The notes under the pieces were generated by a model. That model was not told the origin of the DNA. It saw only the letters and a list, made by a program, of their open reading frames with translations, and searched no databases. A DNA stretch of 64,000 nt from a cf. Phormidesmis sp. LEGE 11477 (lineage in GTDB: Bacteria; Cyanobacteriota; Cyanobacteriia; Phormidesmidales; Phormidesmidaceae), in assembly GCF_015207105.1 (NCBI RefSeq), contig NZ_JADEXO010000006.1:1-64000 (forward strand), in the 5' to 3' direction. Numbering within the stretch: position 1 is the first letter of the stretch; every line of letters begins with the position of its first letter. Shown here piece after piece: positions 63,893 through 64,000 of the stretch. Position numbers and translations under genes: made by a program.

Positions 63893-64000
63893 CTCTTTCC
63901 TACCAAAACTTAGGGGCGTACGGCGATCGCAAGAATACAGGTGTCACTAGCACTAGATACACCCATGCGTTCGCTGACCACCTGCTCTCTAACATTGAGG

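Overview
The window is chromosomal DNA of a cyanobacterium. It carries photosystem I genes (psaF, psaJ, psaL), Psb32-, Tic22- and Ycf52-type proteins, several cyanobacteria-specific families of unknown function (DUF2555, DUF2996, DUF3611, DUF4332) and very many copies of the HIP1 octamer GCGATCGC. Base composition is close to balanced. The psaF-psaJ-psaL order points away from marine Synechococcus/Prochlorococcus and towards the lineages around heterocystous and Leptolyngbya-like cyanobacteria. I cannot name a genus.

Region 1-25 kb is mostly housekeeping: the end of an iron-sulfur photolyase, a Ski2-type RNA helicase, OsmC, an HtrA protease, a TPM/LemA pair, alanine dehydrogenase, the psaFJL cluster, tsaD, two acetyltransferases, tRNA-Pro(UGG), a Tic22-like protein, an exopolysaccharide sugar transferase, coaBC and purH. 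Region 25-34 kb holds a GDP-fucose pathway (gmd, fcl, a cupin) split by a small palindromic repeat, then DUF924, DUF3611, a TldD-like protein overlapping a transaldolase, and two SRPBCC proteins. Region 34-36 kb is decaying: a TATAGC-bounded repeat with tandem hairpin units, a frameshifted lipoprotein remnant, a truncated membrane protein and a CPBP protease with no good start codon. Region 37-50 kb returns to core functions: an AI-2E family permease, Psb32, PlsC, PurN, a PAS-GAF histidine kinase, an SPFH protein, RlmN and a ChaN-like protein. It ends in a DUF4188 gene fused at its stop codon to the 3' third of a nucleobase permease gene.

The most interesting part is the accessory locus at 51.0-57.7 kb. 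Four minus-strand genes are packed with gaps of 1, about -3 and 66 bases. The first encodes a CHAT caspase-like, TIR and AAA_35 ATPase fusion. The second and third are a DUF433/DUF5615 pair resembling a toxin-antitoxin module. The fourth is a 1221-residue AAA_35 ATPase with a membrane segment, a long coiled coil and ten nearly identical WD40 repeats. The two large proteins share the same ATPase type but divide the other parts: one carries two candidate killing domains, the other the sensor-like repeats and the membrane anchor. I read this as a candidate split, NLR-like conflict system. WD40 differences are confined to a few positions, as in fungal HET-D/HET-E recognition proteins.

The last 6 kb hold a gamma-glutamyltransferase, a frameshifted antitoxin remnant that is easy to miss, several small secreted or membrane proteins, and a gene whose last eight codons, stop included, are repeated as a perfect 24-bp inverted copy three bases downstream.

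All calls come from reading the sequence and translations by eye. No database search was run.
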